DNA from: Chelydra serpentina
Taxonomy: Eukaryota; Chordata; Testudines; Chelydridae
Length of the DNA: 64,000 bases
Direction: 5' to 3'
NCBI GenBank assembly: GCA_037349315.1
Contig: JBAIAC010000059.1
Span: 23,778,501 to 23,842,500 of the forward strand
The position numbers were made by a program, and so were the translations under genes. Shown here piece by piece: positions 1 to 11,405 of this stretch. Each line of letters begins with the position of its first letter. Positions within the stretch are counted from its first letter, which is position 1. The notes below the pieces were generated by a model, which did no database searches, had not been told where the DNA came from, and saw only the letters and a program-made list of their open reading frames with translations.

Positions 1-345
1 TCCACTCCCAGTCTTTATTCAGGCCTAATTTGATGGTGTCCAGTTTGCAAATTAATTCCAGTTCTGCAGTTTCTCGCTGAAGTCTGTTTCTGAAGTTTTT
101 TTGTTGAAGAATTCCCACTTTTAAGTCTGTTATTGAGTGTCCAGGGAGATTGAAGTGCTCTCCTACTGGTTTTTTAATGTTACAATTCTTGATGTCTGAT
201 TTGTGTCCATTTTTTATTTTGCGTAGAGACTGTCCAGTTTGGCCAATGTACATGGCAGAGGGGCATTGCTGGCACATGATGGCATATATCACATTGGTAG
301 ATGTGCAGGTGAACGAGCCCTGATGGTGTGGCTGATGTGGTTAGG
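1..345 (-). mobile_element. Penelope-like element fragment, GIY-YIG endonuclease region
   Basis: Read on the minus strand from about 331 down to base 1, one frame is open with no stop and runs off the window. It contains VIYAIMC followed by a CP-x-MYIGQTGQSLR segment and later GEHFNLPGHS, the pattern of the GIY-YIG nuclease domain that follows the reverse transcriptase in Penelope-like retroelements. The nuclease nicks target DNA during insertion. The reverse transcriptase part is absent: similarity stops near 345, so this is a 5'-truncated copy. The intact frame over about 110 codons suggests a fairly young insertion. The rest of the element lies to the left of the window. A cellular GIY-YIG gene is less likely, given the PLE-like second copy at 11.4-12.1 kb. 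Confidence 0.72.
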
Positions 346-482
346 TCCTGGCTCCTGGTGCAGGTCATGTGGCTTGATGGAAAGGAAAAAGCATTTCTGG
401 CTGTTTTGTAAGAGGTGTGACCAGGCCCTGCCTCCCAACTGGCAGAAAGCTTCCATTCATCCTTGGAACAGGATGCTCATAC

Positions 483-690
483 TCACTTATCCCTAGAAAA
501 CCCTGGAAGCGAATCAGTTCCTGTCCCAGCCTCTCTTGAGCAGTGACTACAGTTTGTCATGTTGATAGAGTGAGGATCATGAAAGCAACAAAACTGTCCA
601 TCACTGACACCAGGATTTGAGCCCATGTCTCCAGAAGTGAAAGCGAAAGCCACTAACTCACTGTGGCACCAAACCACTCAGGTAGGAATT
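483..690 (-). repeat. tRNA-related SINE remnant
   Basis: On the minus strand the segment near 690-600 resembles a tRNA-derived promoter. It has an A-box-like TGAGTTAGTGG and, about 35 bases later, a B-box-like GGCTCAAATCC. The body downstream (to about 483) is not one I recognise. It could be a diverged CORE-SINE or MIR relative. No target duplication was seen. Confidence 0.4.
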
Positions 691-2780
691 ATGATTCACA
701 GCTAGTTAGAAAAAAAATGCAGGACTCCATGTACACTGTGAAGAAAGGCACACCAGAAAATGAGTAATCTGTGCTACAGCGCATTCATCGCCTTACTTCA
801 GTATAGGTCCGCTTCTCTCTTCCCCTGTCCAATGCCCCAATGTATTTATGGACCACATTTTAATAAAATGGAGTCAAAAGTCTGCATGTGAAATGGGGAA
901 AGGAGTGGGGTGAGGGATCTGTATTTGTTCATGTAGTTACTGCAATTGCACATGCTTATAACATGTCACTATATATGTTCACTTGGAAACACAAATTTGG
1001 CTGCATAATTACTACATATATTTTGTGCATGCATGTGGGATCCTACCTTTCAGAACCTTGGCACATAGAATCAAATCACAATGGAATTGTCCATTCTGAC
1101 AATGATGCTCATCTCAGAGTATATGTCTGTCCTAGGACAACTATGACTGTAATTCTCCACTTACGCAGCTTCACCAGTATTAGCAGTGGAGGCCATAGTT
1201 CAGAGAGGGCTCAGGTGTGTTCACCACTGTGTCAGCTAAACTTACTTCACCATTGGGGTTGCACTACTAGTGAATTACAGGTCCTAATTTTCCTAGTGTC
1301 AATAAGATTAGGTAGGATTGCAACAAGATCTAACTGGCTTTGTGTGTTGTATTGACTCCCATAGAAAAATTAGTGCTATAAAAATATATTCTTTAGTATT
1401 TGCTTTATCTTCTCTCATTCATTTGCAAGGGAGCTTTTCACAGTGATGGTGGGCATGATGTTTTGTTTAATAGGCTTGCATTACATTGATCGCGTACAAA
1501 AGTCATTCATCTTTCTGGGTGCTAAAAAGCCCTTTGAATGGCTTGCATGGGAGAAAATTGCCTTGAGGACATTTCCTTTATTGCACGTTGAAAGGTCTTA
1601 CAGTAATACTTGGTCATACGTTACAATAGCTGTTTGAAAATACCTTTTAATAGAGTTGGGCTGTCAAAGTAGTCTCTGAAATTAATCCCTGTAGGGCAAT
1701 TGTAAATTAAAAGGAAGCTGATCGATTGTGTACAGGGAGAGATCCAAGCACCTTGCCTTTTGATGAAGTGATCAGACTGGTGAAAGAGCGTTTATCCTTT
1801 TTCAGTCCAAGCATTCTATTGGAAGAGTGGAGAAGTTTGGAAGCTAAAAGTGCCATGTGAGACACTTGCTCTACAGAATGGCTATAGCTTATAAAGAAAT
1901 ATCGAGCCCTTCTTGGAACAAGCATAGAATACTTCACAAGTGTCGAGACCCTACACTTTTAGCCAAAATTTAAGTCTAACTGTAGAAAAGAGGCTGAATG
2001 TTTGTGGTTGTGAAAACTGAAACCAGGTCTTTTTTGCAAGTCTGTGAAGTTGGTGAACATTGTAATGAAAGATACGGTTGATTACAGAGTACGGTAATTG
2101 TGTGATTACTACCATGTGTTTCTGGCAAGATTCTTCAGCACAGATTGGGCTCTAAGACCTATGAATGTATTTTCAGCTGGCATTGGTAGCCCTATACCAA
2201 GAGCAGGCCTTTAGGAGGCACATTTCCCTGAGGGGGAAGCCTTGCCAACTTTCTCTTGGGTTGCACTTTACCCTCCAGTGAAGCAGGAATGTGGGAGGGA
2301 ATGATTTGCACGTGTGAAGTCTGAATACAGCACCATGTTTCATTCTGAATAGCTGGCATGGCACTTTAAAGCAGAGTCGTCTTAAATGAACAGTCAGAAG
2401 GTAGCTAAAATAGACTGTCTAGCCTTTTTTTATGAGCTGCTTTGTTTTAGTGTTTTAAAGCTGGCAATAGAAGCCAGAGAGTGAAATATGAGCAGTGGTA
2501 TGTTGAGGTAGACTGCATTCGGCTTTGACTAAATATTGAAAAATGGTATTTGACACTAACATGGCAAACTTCACAAAGCACATGGCAAGCCTGACCCCCC
2601 CCCCCCCCAAAGCTGGTTACAATTAATGCAAGTTTTTTGTTTCCCTCGAAAACTATACCTCCTTCCCTTCTCTGCCCCCTCTTAAACTTTCTGTGGGGTG
2701 GGGTGAATATGAATATAGTATTGTCTGTAAATGGATGGATATGGAAGGGTGTGTCTGTGTGGTATATGCTGAAAGGTCCA
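691..2780. other. LRP5: Presumed LRP5 intron 7, no recognised feature
   Basis: AT-rich non-coding sequence. Several 60-155 codon frames exist, but they have no recognisable domain and no conserved splice context. A run of more than a dozen cytosines lies at about 2597-2610. I recognise no exon, RNA gene or transposon in it. Confidence 0.5.
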
Positions 2781-2784
2781 GTGA

Positions 2785-2965
2785 CTAGTACATCGGGGGG
2801 GGTGGGGGGCAGACAACCTAGGTTCTATTCCAGCTGTGCCACTGACTATGAGGCCTTGTGCAAGTCACAAAAGCTCTATGCCTCACTTTCTCCGTCTGTA
2901 AAATGGGGCTGCTGCTGCTATATATTCCCCTCTCAGGTCTATGAATGAAAGGCACTGTATAAGAA
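2785..2965 (+). repeat. MIR-like SINE
   Basis: Contains the MIR order of motifs: a tRNA-like CTAGGTTCTATTCCAGC, then GCCACTGACTATG, CAAGTCAC, CCTCACTTTCTCCGTCTG and TAAAATGGGG. MIR is an ancient tRNA-derived SINE shared by amniotes. The 5' part is diverged and includes a G-rich run near 2795. Confidence 0.7.
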
Positions 2966-3004
2966 CAAAATATATTACTTTTGACAGGGTTTTCCCAAAC
3001 TGTG

Positions 3005-3210
3005 CATTAATACTTATACTGCATACCACCTTTTATTTAAGGATCTCAAGGCCCTTTAAAATATTCATTAAGTCTTAGAACACCATTGTGATGTAGGCAA
3101 GTATTTACCCACCTGTAAAATGGGTTAAACTGACGCCCAGCGAGGATAAGCCTTAAGGTCACACAGTGGATCAGTGGCAAAGCTGGGAATAGAATAAAGA
3201 AGGCCTACCC
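3005..3210 (-). repeat. MIR-like SINE, reverse orientation
   Basis: Shows the complementary MIR pattern: CCACCTGTAAAATGGG, a diverged AACTGACGCCCAGCGAGG, then AAGGTCACACAGTGGATCAG and AGCTGGGAATAGAA. The flank near 3030-3100 (ATCTCAAGGCCCTTTAAA) also fits the tail of this class of ancient repeat. Confidence 0.6.
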
Positions 3211-3599
3211 ACTCTGCCTCTGTTTCTTGCAGTATTTTTAATCTAAAATATGAAAAATAACTAGTCAAGAATCCTCTTTATATAAGGACTTTCAAAAAGA
3301 GGTCATAAGGAAAATATCCCAAAGGACTGACATTGAGGGGCAAGGAAAAGAGTAAACTGAGTTTTAGTTTAAGTTGCAGCCAGAGTACCCTGTTCAGCTT
3401 GTCTTTCTTAGTCATTTCCACTTGTGACTCTGCAAAAACAGGGGCATATATTGTTTGTCTCAGAAATGAGTCTGTGTAGCTGAGTCCGTACGTGAAATGT
3501 TACTAGCAAGACGGAAGTCTGTTGCTTTTGTTTCCCTTGTTTCTGTTGCTTTCTGTGGTCTTGTTTGTACATCTCCTAAAAGAGGTCGATACTTGACAA

Positions 3600-3770
3600 T
3601 TATAGAAAGCTTTCCATGCAAAGATCTTAGAATGCTTTGCAGAGATTAAGACTTGCAACAGCCTTTTAAGGATGTACTTTACCAATGAGTAAACTGAGGC
3701 CTGTGGATGTTGTCTTGTCCAAAGTGTTCCAACAATTCAATGACTGATCTTGGAATTCTCTAACCACTAG
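3600..3770 (-). repeat. MIR-like SINE, diverged
   Basis: Contains GAATGCTTTGCAGAGATTAA, GAGTAAACTGAGGCCTG and CTTGTCCAAAG in the order expected for the complement of MIR. It is strongly diverged, so the ends are approximate. Confidence 0.45.
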
Positions 3771-5445
3771 TATTGGAATGGACATCTTTACAGCTTGAAA
3801 ATATTTTAAAAAGGCCAAAAGGGAAATGTTAACAGCCCCAAAGTGTATTTGTTATGTAGACATCTGTCTTAAAACTGAAATCCTTCAGAAGCCAGGTCTC
3901 ATGGCTATCAGTCCTGAGCGATGACCACAAAACTACCTTTCCTCCCTGCTTTCTTCCATATTAGGGGTTTCAGGGTTTGTCACCTTCACCTTTCTTCCTT
4001 GGCATCACCAGTCAAAATTATTCACAACAAGACACTGTCAGGAAATGCCAGTTTGGCATGATGACACTGACATAAGTCATCATCATGCAAGGGAAATTCT
4101 GGGATTTTTAAGTATCCTACAGTCTTGGCTTTCAGAATGCAGGATGGCCCCATGATTATATGTGAACACTAAGTAATGTGAGATTTGCAGGTAAACAAAA
4201 AGGTGAATTAATTCTATACATCTGACTAAACAAGGAAAACATGACAAAGTTTGTGATTATACCATACAGTACCTCTCGTTTCGTATCTGAATGATGCATT
4301 ATTTAGTAATAGTCACTGAACACTAAGAGGAAATAGATTTCCACAGTCTGTGATCTGTTATGACCTATTGCTGAGTATGTTCTTAAATATGAAAACTTTT
4401 TCTGTCTGGATAAAAACAGTGCATCTTATGGGCGGCCTGTAGGAAAATCTTTAACTACTGAATAGTCTGAGTATGATCTTTGGGTAGTGCTAAGAAAAGC
4501 CAAAAAACACATTTTGTTAACACATTACAGTAGTTAAACAATATTTTAAAGTAGTCCTAATAATAAAGCTGTGTTTTAGACATTTAAATGGGGGTTGTTT
4601 TTTATATTATAAATAAAATTGGTGTTGGAATCTCTACGAGGAAATTAAATTTAAAATGCTGTAACTTGATTTGACACAGTGCAGCTAAATTAAAATTGCA
4701 CCAGAGTTCAATGTGCTTTTTGTTCAAATTCTAGGAAAGCTCCCTATGTTTGGGTTTTCCTTCAGCTAATTATATCAAGCTAAAGAGAACGCAAATGCAC
4801 AGTAGATTTTTTGTTATGGTTATGTTTGCGGCTTATTAACATAATTGCACTAAAACTAGGATTGAAGTTTCTTGTTTTATAACTATGTTGCGGTTCACAG
4901 TGGCCACCACAGCTGGTAAATTGTCTGTTCACAATGCATTCCATATGTGCTGGAGACCACATTGTGTAGGAATTTACAGGGCACAAGATGGAGTGTAAAT
5001 AATGGGGGTTGAAACACTACTCTGTTTTTTTTTCTTCCCCTCCTCCTGAAATACATTTATAAAAGACTTGATAGAACAGCAGGGGGGTGTATTTTGTGTG
5101 TGAATATTGAATGAACATTCAAATGCAATTTAATTTTGGCTGAAGGATCACAGTATTGGCAGGAGAGGTTGACTGAACTGTGGGCATTTATCAGATTTTA
5201 TAGACGTGTATGTGATACAGTGTAGAAATGAGAACATCACTTTTGTTATCAAGAAAAAAAAACCCAAAACAGAAGTATAACATCAGCCTCAGATTCTATG
5301 TGATTGTACTATCCAACAATACAGGATTGTATTCAGACTGTAACCTACTGTTCACAAAAATATTCAAATTACTATTGTTATTGTATACTGTGCTTAAATA
5401 TCATTCTACCTAAGTAGTATTTTACCATTTTGTATGTGAATAGGA
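3771..5445. other. LRP5: Presumed LRP5 intron 7, no recognised feature
   Basis: AT-rich sequence without a recognisable exon or dated repeat. Frames at 4780-4986 (minus) and 5228-5413 (plus) are short and have no similarity I know. Confidence 0.45.
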
Positions 5446-5449
5446 AAGT

Positions 5450-5600
5450 GGGCGCCATTGTCCAGTTGTTAGAGCTAAGGGGCCTGGGATCCAGGAGACA
5501 TGGACTCTCATATTGACTCACTGTACAATAATGGCAAATCACTTCATATCTCTCATTTCCTTGCTTTCCATATCTGTGCTACCAAACTGCTAATATACTT
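5450..5600 (+). repeat. MIR-like SINE
   Basis: The tRNA-like head CCAGTTGTTAGAGC and GGGATCCAGGAGACATGG are followed by GCAAATCACTTCATATCTCT and CTTTCCATATCTGTGCTA, matching the MIR layout in the same orientation as the host gene. Confidence 0.55.
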
Positions 5601-5699
5601 GCACCATTAGCCACGCATCCAACCACTCCAGTCATGGCAGGTAACTTATCAGCCTAAACAATTACCTAAGGTTTAGATTTCCTAAAATATGTGGAGGCC

Positions 5700-5825
5700 A
5701 AATTGTACAACTTCACTGAAAAATGGGCTTGGTGTTCCTCGCCCTGACGTTTATCTATCTCCACTGGCTTCAGTGGTGGTGCCCTTAATATAGGTCAGTG
5801 TGAGAAGAATCAGGCCCAGTGTTTT
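5700..5825. repeat. Ancient palindromic interspersed repeat
   Basis: The segment runs from GGCCAAATTGTACAACTTCA to AGAATCAGGCCCAG with a CTGGCTTCAGTGG core in the middle. The two halves are imperfect inverted copies. The same core recurs at about 18.2, 30.9, 50.3, 59.7 and 63.95 kb. I do not assign a family name. Confidence 0.4.
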
Positions 5826-5829
5826 TAAA

Positions 5830-6970
5830 CAAATCATCTTCTTCCAGGAAACATGTTAATAGCTGAATGTTGCCGTGTGTGGCTTCTGTCCCCTCGATAG
5901 AATTTAAAGACGGTTTTGTTTGTTTTTGGTACAATCTATGACTTTTTTCTAATGTTTGTAATATTTAGAAGAAGCAACAAAAATAAGAATTAGCACCATT
6001 GTATTCCCATTCCTTTAGTCGTCTTGGTTGGAGAGGGGGGGGACTGCAGTAAAAGTATTTTTTCTATCATTTTCTTCAGTTATTTATTTTAATACTTAGG
6101 TGCTTTACAGAAACCATCAACTCATTTCTCACAGAACAAGCCTTAACATGGGTACCTGCCCTGACTGACCTTGGCTGAATCTGAACAAAATAAGCTATAG
6201 GTGAAACACTTGGTATCCCACAACCAATCTCCTGAGCCATCCAGCTCTCCTGCATGTTTTTTTTAATAGTTTTTTTAATATGATATAAATGACTTAAATT
6301 AGAATGTCCATCTTACAGGAAAAGATGGAAACGTTTTATAACTTTACAAAATAGACTTGCCATTAAAAATCACTAGGGATTTTTATGAAATATTATTAAA
6401 AGCTGTCATTTTTAATTAAATGTAAACGCCTAATATAATGCATTAGGCCAGTGAAAGAGTATGAGTTAAAAATGGCCTTATTTATTGCCTTGTTATAGCT
6501 TATAAATTTGAAAGTGTGAAATTTGACTTTTCACAAGGTTAAAACATCTGTAATATAATTTGGACAAATTTGTCTTTTTTAGACTACATTTTGCAGAGCA
6601 CACTTTGTTTGCACTGTAGATGCCTACTCAAAGTTGCATATCTTCAAAAGTAACCCGCCTCTTGAGTGATCCTACGCTTTTTTTTAAAAAATGCGTAGTC
6701 CAGGTATTTCCTATAGTTTTTACAATATTACAAAGAAAACTTATTGGGGTATGTGCGTGCATGTGTTTTCTTTGCAGTCATAAAATCCAGCAGATTTAAA
6801 TAAAACTTAAACATGTTTCTGTTTAATTTATAAATTTTCTGTTGGGACATGGAGTGGTGGGCTTGTAATGTGAGTTGTTGTTGTTAATTATTTTATTGCA
6901 TTAAGGGTGCATTCTTTTATGCATCCTCCAGAAAAGTTAAGCAGATGGCTTATGTCACTGTAGCTATCTT
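5830..6970. other. LRP5: AT-rich intron segment, possible conserved non-coding block
   Basis: No exon or transposon is recognised. The stretch 6270-6660 is low in CpG, rich in TAAT and AATTA words, and lacks repeat signatures. That is the look of a conserved non-coding element, but conservation cannot be tested from one sequence. Confidence 0.3.
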
Positions 6971-6974
6971 AGCC

Positions 6975-7271
6975 CAGGGCTACACTAGGGGAGGGGGTCG
7001 ATCTACGATACGCAGCTTCAGCTACGTGAATAACGTAGCTGAAGTCGGCGTATCGTAATCGACTTACCTGGCCATGAGGACGGCGGCGGCGAGTCGATCA
7101 CTGCCGCTCCCCCGTCGACTCCGCTTCCACCTTTCGATGAGGTGGATTTCCGGAGCCGACGGGGAGCGCTTTCGGGGATCGATTAATCGCGTCTAAACGA
7201 GACACGAAAAATCGATCCCCGAAAGATCGATTGCTACCCGCCGATACGGCGGGTAGTGAAGACAAGCCCTT
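6975..7271. mobile_element. Palindromic MITE-like DNA transposon, copy 1
   Basis: A GC- and CpG-rich island in AT-rich DNA. The ends are inverted (CAGGGCTACACT at the left, AGACAAGCCCTTA at the right, roughly complementary). It contains three strong internal hairpins: GATACG...CTTCAGCTACGT with its complement at about 7009-7057, GGGGATCGATT with AATCGATCCCC, and TACCCGCCG with CGGCGGGTA. There is no coding potential. A second copy in the same orientation lies at 62,271-62,570 and shares GCCGCTCCCCCGTCGACTCC. I could not find a clean target duplication here, so the superfamily (hAT or Harbinger) is undecided. Confidence 0.65.
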
Positions 7272-8040
7272 AGTGTGCACACAGTTAGAGGACAATGCTG
7301 CTGTTGTTGATCTTAAATATTTACATTGCAGTCATGCCTGAAAGTCACAACTAGTTACGTCATGCTCAATGTTGTACAAACATATTATGAAGGGCTGTCC
7401 CTGCCCCAAAGAGTTTACACTCTACAAATATGTTTCTTGAACACAGTTTTAAAACCCTACCGTCTTAACCATGCTGCAGTATTTGTGCCTTCTTCTAGTT
7501 CTCCCGTTCCTCACCCTCAACACCCTTCGTTAGGCACCTTTTTATATGTCTTATGAACTGGGAATGTGATATTCCATCCTGACTGCCTGACTGCCATTAG
7601 CAAAGAGGTTTACGTTTTAGTTGATGATTAGAATTCTCCGTCATTTTTCAGTGAGAGCCATGTTCATAAGAATGTACATTCTCTGACGGGGTATTGATAG
7701 GATCACAGTAAAGAGAGATGGGAAAGACCTGCTAAATCACTAGGTCTGTCCTTTTGCCAAGACAGAACACAGTCTTTTGAAAGTGGGTGCAGCTGATGCT
7801 AAGCTGACACCATGCTTGAGTTCAACCCAAAGGCAGAGAAGAATCTAATATGGAGATTATCCCTCTCCTGAAATAGGATAGGTCACGAGATGGAAGGCAC
7901 ATTGCAAGCATGATCATTTCCAGTGCTGTTTGTGACTTTATAACCTTTATTTCTGCTTAAGTTTCCCTTCTCACTAATGCTTCCTATTACATTATACAGT
8001 TAGAGTTTCAGCTGATACAAAGAAATAGAATAGGGAGGAA
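7272..8040. other. LRP5: Presumed LRP5 intron 7, no recognised feature
   Basis: Contains a CCCTGCCCCAAAGAGTTTACA word near 7400, typical of an old dispersed repeat. Nothing else was recognised. Confidence 0.4.
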
Positions 8041-8044
8041 GGAT

Positions 8045-8784
8045 CAATCAGTTGCACACATACAGAATGGGAAAGGACTGTCTAGGAAGGAGTACTACGG
8101 AAAGGGATCTGGGGGTCATAGTGGATCACAAGCTAAATATGAGTCAACAGTGTAACACTGCGCAAAAAAAAAAAGGCAGACATCTTTCTGGGATGTATTA
8201 GCAGGCGTGTTTGTAACCAAGACATGAGAAGTAATTCTTCCGCTCTACTGCGGGCTGATTAGGCCTCAATTGGAGTGTCCAGTTCTGGGTGCCACATTTC
8301 AGGAAAGATGTGGACAAATTGCAGAAAGTCCAGAGAAGATCAACAAACATGATTAAAGGAGTAGAAAATATGAACTATGAGGGAAGATTGAAAAAACTGG
8401 GTTTGTTTAGTCTAGAGAAGAGAAGACAGAGATGGGGGGGACATGATAACAGTTTTCAAGTACACAAAAGGTTGTTACAAGAAGGAGGGGGGAAATTGTT
8501 CTTGTTAATTTAAGCATAGGACAAAAAGCAATGGTCTTAAATTGCAGCAAGGGCAGTTTAGGTTGGACATTAGGAAAACCTTCCTGTCAGGGTGGTTAAG
8601 CACTGGAATAAATTGCCTAGGGAGGTTGTGGAATCTCCATCATTGGAGATTTTTAAGAGCAGGTTAGACAAACACCTGTCAGGGATGGTCTAGATAATAC
8701 TTAGTCTTGCCATGAATGCAGGGGACTGAACTAGATGACCTCTCAAGGTCCCTTCCAGTCCTACACTTCTATGATTCTGTGATG
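8045..8784 (+). mobile_element. CR1 LINE, 3' fragment
   Basis: Starts within the C-terminal part of the CR1 ORF2 and reads to the 3' end. Recognisable peptide pieces include [36 protein letters not shown] and LSGMV, but frameshifts, an A-run at 8164-8174 and stops break the frame. It ends with CTTCTATGATTCTGTGAT, the degenerate 8-bp CR1 tail. It is an inactive, 5'-truncated copy in the same orientation as LRP5. Confidence 0.85.
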
Positions 8785-9049
8785 CGGTGTCACCACTGAT
8801 TAGCAAACAGCTCCTCCATCTCCATTTTTGGGGGGGAAAAGGTTAACTTCGTATCTATGTTAATCTGCATTATTCAAGGAAGTCGGAAACACTTCTGGCC
8901 AATACTGAGTACTGCATATTTTTAATCTATAGAAAAAATACACATGATGTGGTATGGGCTCAATGGACATGAGTTTGGGATGGCCACAGTTACTTTTGAG
9001 TGTTGATTTGACTTGTTCCAGTTACCCTAAATAAGTGCCAGTAAAGCCT

Positions 9050-9690
9050 TTATACCATGGTGTGGATGGGTGGGTGGGTGGCTGACATTTTTGCAGGGTG
9101 ATACTGGCCTTTTAAGAGGGAGCAGGGCCAGTGACCTGTCAGCTCACTCCAGTTAGGCTTAAAAGAGGGAACTTGGGTCCTAGAGGGAAGAGAGACCCTG
9201 GGAGCGGAGATTAGCAGGAGATGAGCGCTTCCAGAGCCAGAAGGTGTTTCCTGGGGGAAGGCAGGGGAGCAGCAAAAGGAGTTTGCTCGGTGACCTCCCT
9301 AAGCTAGAGAGCCAGGACCGGCGGGCTGAAAGCAGGAGAGCAGCAGAAGGAGGAGTGCCTGCTTGGCACTAAGCTGGAGAGCCATCGCCAAGAGCCGGAG
9401 GCAGAGGAGCAGTGAAGGGGCTTACTCCAGGATGTCTTCAAACAGGAGAGCTGGATTCAGAGGGCTAGTGAGAGGCCTGGGAGGAGTGAGGGATGGTCCC
9501 TTGGTGAGGATGGTCTCCCAGCAGAGACGCTGTGGGGGTTGCTGCTGGGAAGAGTGGTGTTGCACTTCAGCTAGAAGGGCTGGGTGGCTGTTCTGGCAGA
9601 GGGCGAATCACAAAGAGCCTTTTATAAATTAAACGAAATAGTTCTAATAAAATCATGTCCCAGTTTTAGGCTGGACCTTCCAGGGCTAGA
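9050..9690 (+). repeat. LTR-like or composite repeat with triplicated 70-bp unit
   Basis: A purine-rich block unlike its flanks, ending with an AATAAA at about 9645. Within it three degenerate tandem units start at 9261, 9332 and 9401, each beginning GCAG(G/A)G(G/A)AGCAG and carrying AGAGAGCC or AGAGAGCT about 50 bases on. Layout and the late AATAAA resemble a retroviral-type LTR with leader, but no TG...CA ends or target duplication were found. Open frames across it reflect base composition. Confidence 0.3.
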
Positions 9691-10535
9691 AGTAAGTGCT
9701 GTATGTCTGTTTGAAAAGATGTGATTCTCGCCTTCTTCAGTGTATAAAGCCCCGATTTCTACTCCTACTGGGTCAGAAGAGATCGGATCTTAAACTTGTC
9801 AGTGGTTCAGGCCTCAGTATTACCCATTCTGGGTCCCAGGCCAGGGGAGCTTTTGGAGGAAGAGAGACTTCCACCTTTATGGGTGAAGGAAGGAAAAGTC
9901 ACTCTGGCAGATTTTTTGTTTAGTGGTTTGAAGCTACTTCTGGAGTGTTGGTGTGTCAGTAATCTCAGGCGTGAGGGATTAGTGGGCAGAGTGCAGGTGA
10001 GATACTTTGACCATGCACCTCATACTTATTTATTGCATAGCTTTGCAGTTATCCCTGTGGCTAACTTCTGTCACTTAGGCAGATTCAGTTTATTGCATTT
10101 TATCTCCTTTGTGTCTGTTTCTAGTCAGCATTTTCCTCTTTTTAAACTCTTCTGGATGTCATGTAAATATGGAACAACTCTGGGCTCTGACACAGAACTA
10201 AGAAAGCATAAGCTTCATTATTTTCATTTCTAATTAATTGTTGACCCTCGGGGGCATCTGTCAACTATTGCCTAGAGTTATTACATTATTTAATGTATTT
10301 TATTATTAAAAACTTACCCTTAATAGTTTTGGGGTTTTTTTAGTGTAAAATCACTCCCACTGTCCCCAAAGGAAAGAGCCTCTGCTGCCATCCAGCGTTG
10401 CATGCTATGGACAGACTCCTTCCCTTATGTCCTCCACTGTGCCTGTGTGAGTCCTGGCTCATTACCCACCCACCTCCTGTGATATGAAGCTTGCAATCTG
10501 AATAGACAAGACCAATAAAGGGTGGGAGAAAGGCC
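9691..10535. other. LRP5: Presumed LRP5 intron 7, no recognised feature
   Basis: The 145-codon frame here has no domain, no Kozak or splice context and no similarity I know. I treat it as chance. Confidence 0.4.
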
Positions 10536-10539
10536 TTAC

Positions 10540-10670
10540 TATCCTTATTTTACAGATGGGGAACTGAGGCATGAAGAAATTCATGACTTGCCAAAGGTCC
10601 CGCAGGGAGTGTATGGCAGAACTATTGCCTGAGTCCTGGTCTAATGTTTTAACCACAAGACCAGCTTTGC
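10540..10670 (-). repeat. MIR-like SINE, reverse orientation
   Basis: TTATTTTACAGATGGGGAAC, TGAGGCATGAAG, GACTTGCCAAAGGTC and GAGTCCTGGTCTAATG are the complement of the MIR tail, body and tRNA-like head, in order. Confidence 0.7.
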
Positions 10671-10674
10671 TCAA

Positions 10675-11400
10675 AGTATTTAAGAGTTAATTTAAGTTTC
10701 CAGCAGATGGACATTTGATTGCTCTCTGGAGGTCAGTCTTCCATTATGATCTCAGATCGGCAGATGTGTGGCACAATGTAATTGAGAGGCTAGTAGTAGC
10801 CTTGCCTCAAAACTGTGACTGTACTGAACTATGACTATTTTGCCAAAGGTCTCATCTATCTGTATTGTGCTCATCGTTACGGAATTTGGATGCTGGATAT
10901 GCTTGTTTAACTTGCATGTGCTGGGGGGAAAAGTCACCAAAAAGGTGCATGTTTTGATTAGAAGTGTGATGTTCTAGCAATTACATACTCATGACAACTC
11001 CTCCCCTGTTTGTGGACCATATGCAGATATTTTCCATATAACGCTGGGCCAAATATTACACATAAACCTCATCAAATACATGGTCATTCCAAAGTAGGAT
11101 GCTCTCTGCCTATTGAATTTTACATCATCCAGCTAATTCTGAGATCCGAATGGAGAATGCAGTATTCAGGGATGTCCATCAAATAGATGTGAACTCCTCT
11201 AATCATTGGTTTATGGGTTGGATATGCTTGCATACACTGTTCATTGTTAATTTTAACTATGATAGATATGGTTTGAATTCTGCCCACCTGAGAAACTGCA
11301 CCTCTCCCTGTGTACCATCACAAAGTCCCTTGTTTTAAACATATGGAAATATAGGTTCTCAGTGGAGAGCCTTTGGCTCAGGAATTTGTTTCCAAAAGAG
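10675..11400. other. LRP5: Presumed LRP5 intron 7, no recognised feature
   Basis: No exon, RNA gene or clear repeat recognised. Confidence 0.4.
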
Positions 11401-11405
11401 AACTT

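Noticed and set aside
888..1355. 155-codon frame on the + strand
   Set aside because: No recognisable domain, biased low-complexity codon use typical of chance, no splice or promoter context.
9363..10233. Frames of 75-145 codons
   Set aside because: The first lies in a purine-rich repeat; the 145-codon frame has no similarity I know and lies in presumed intron.
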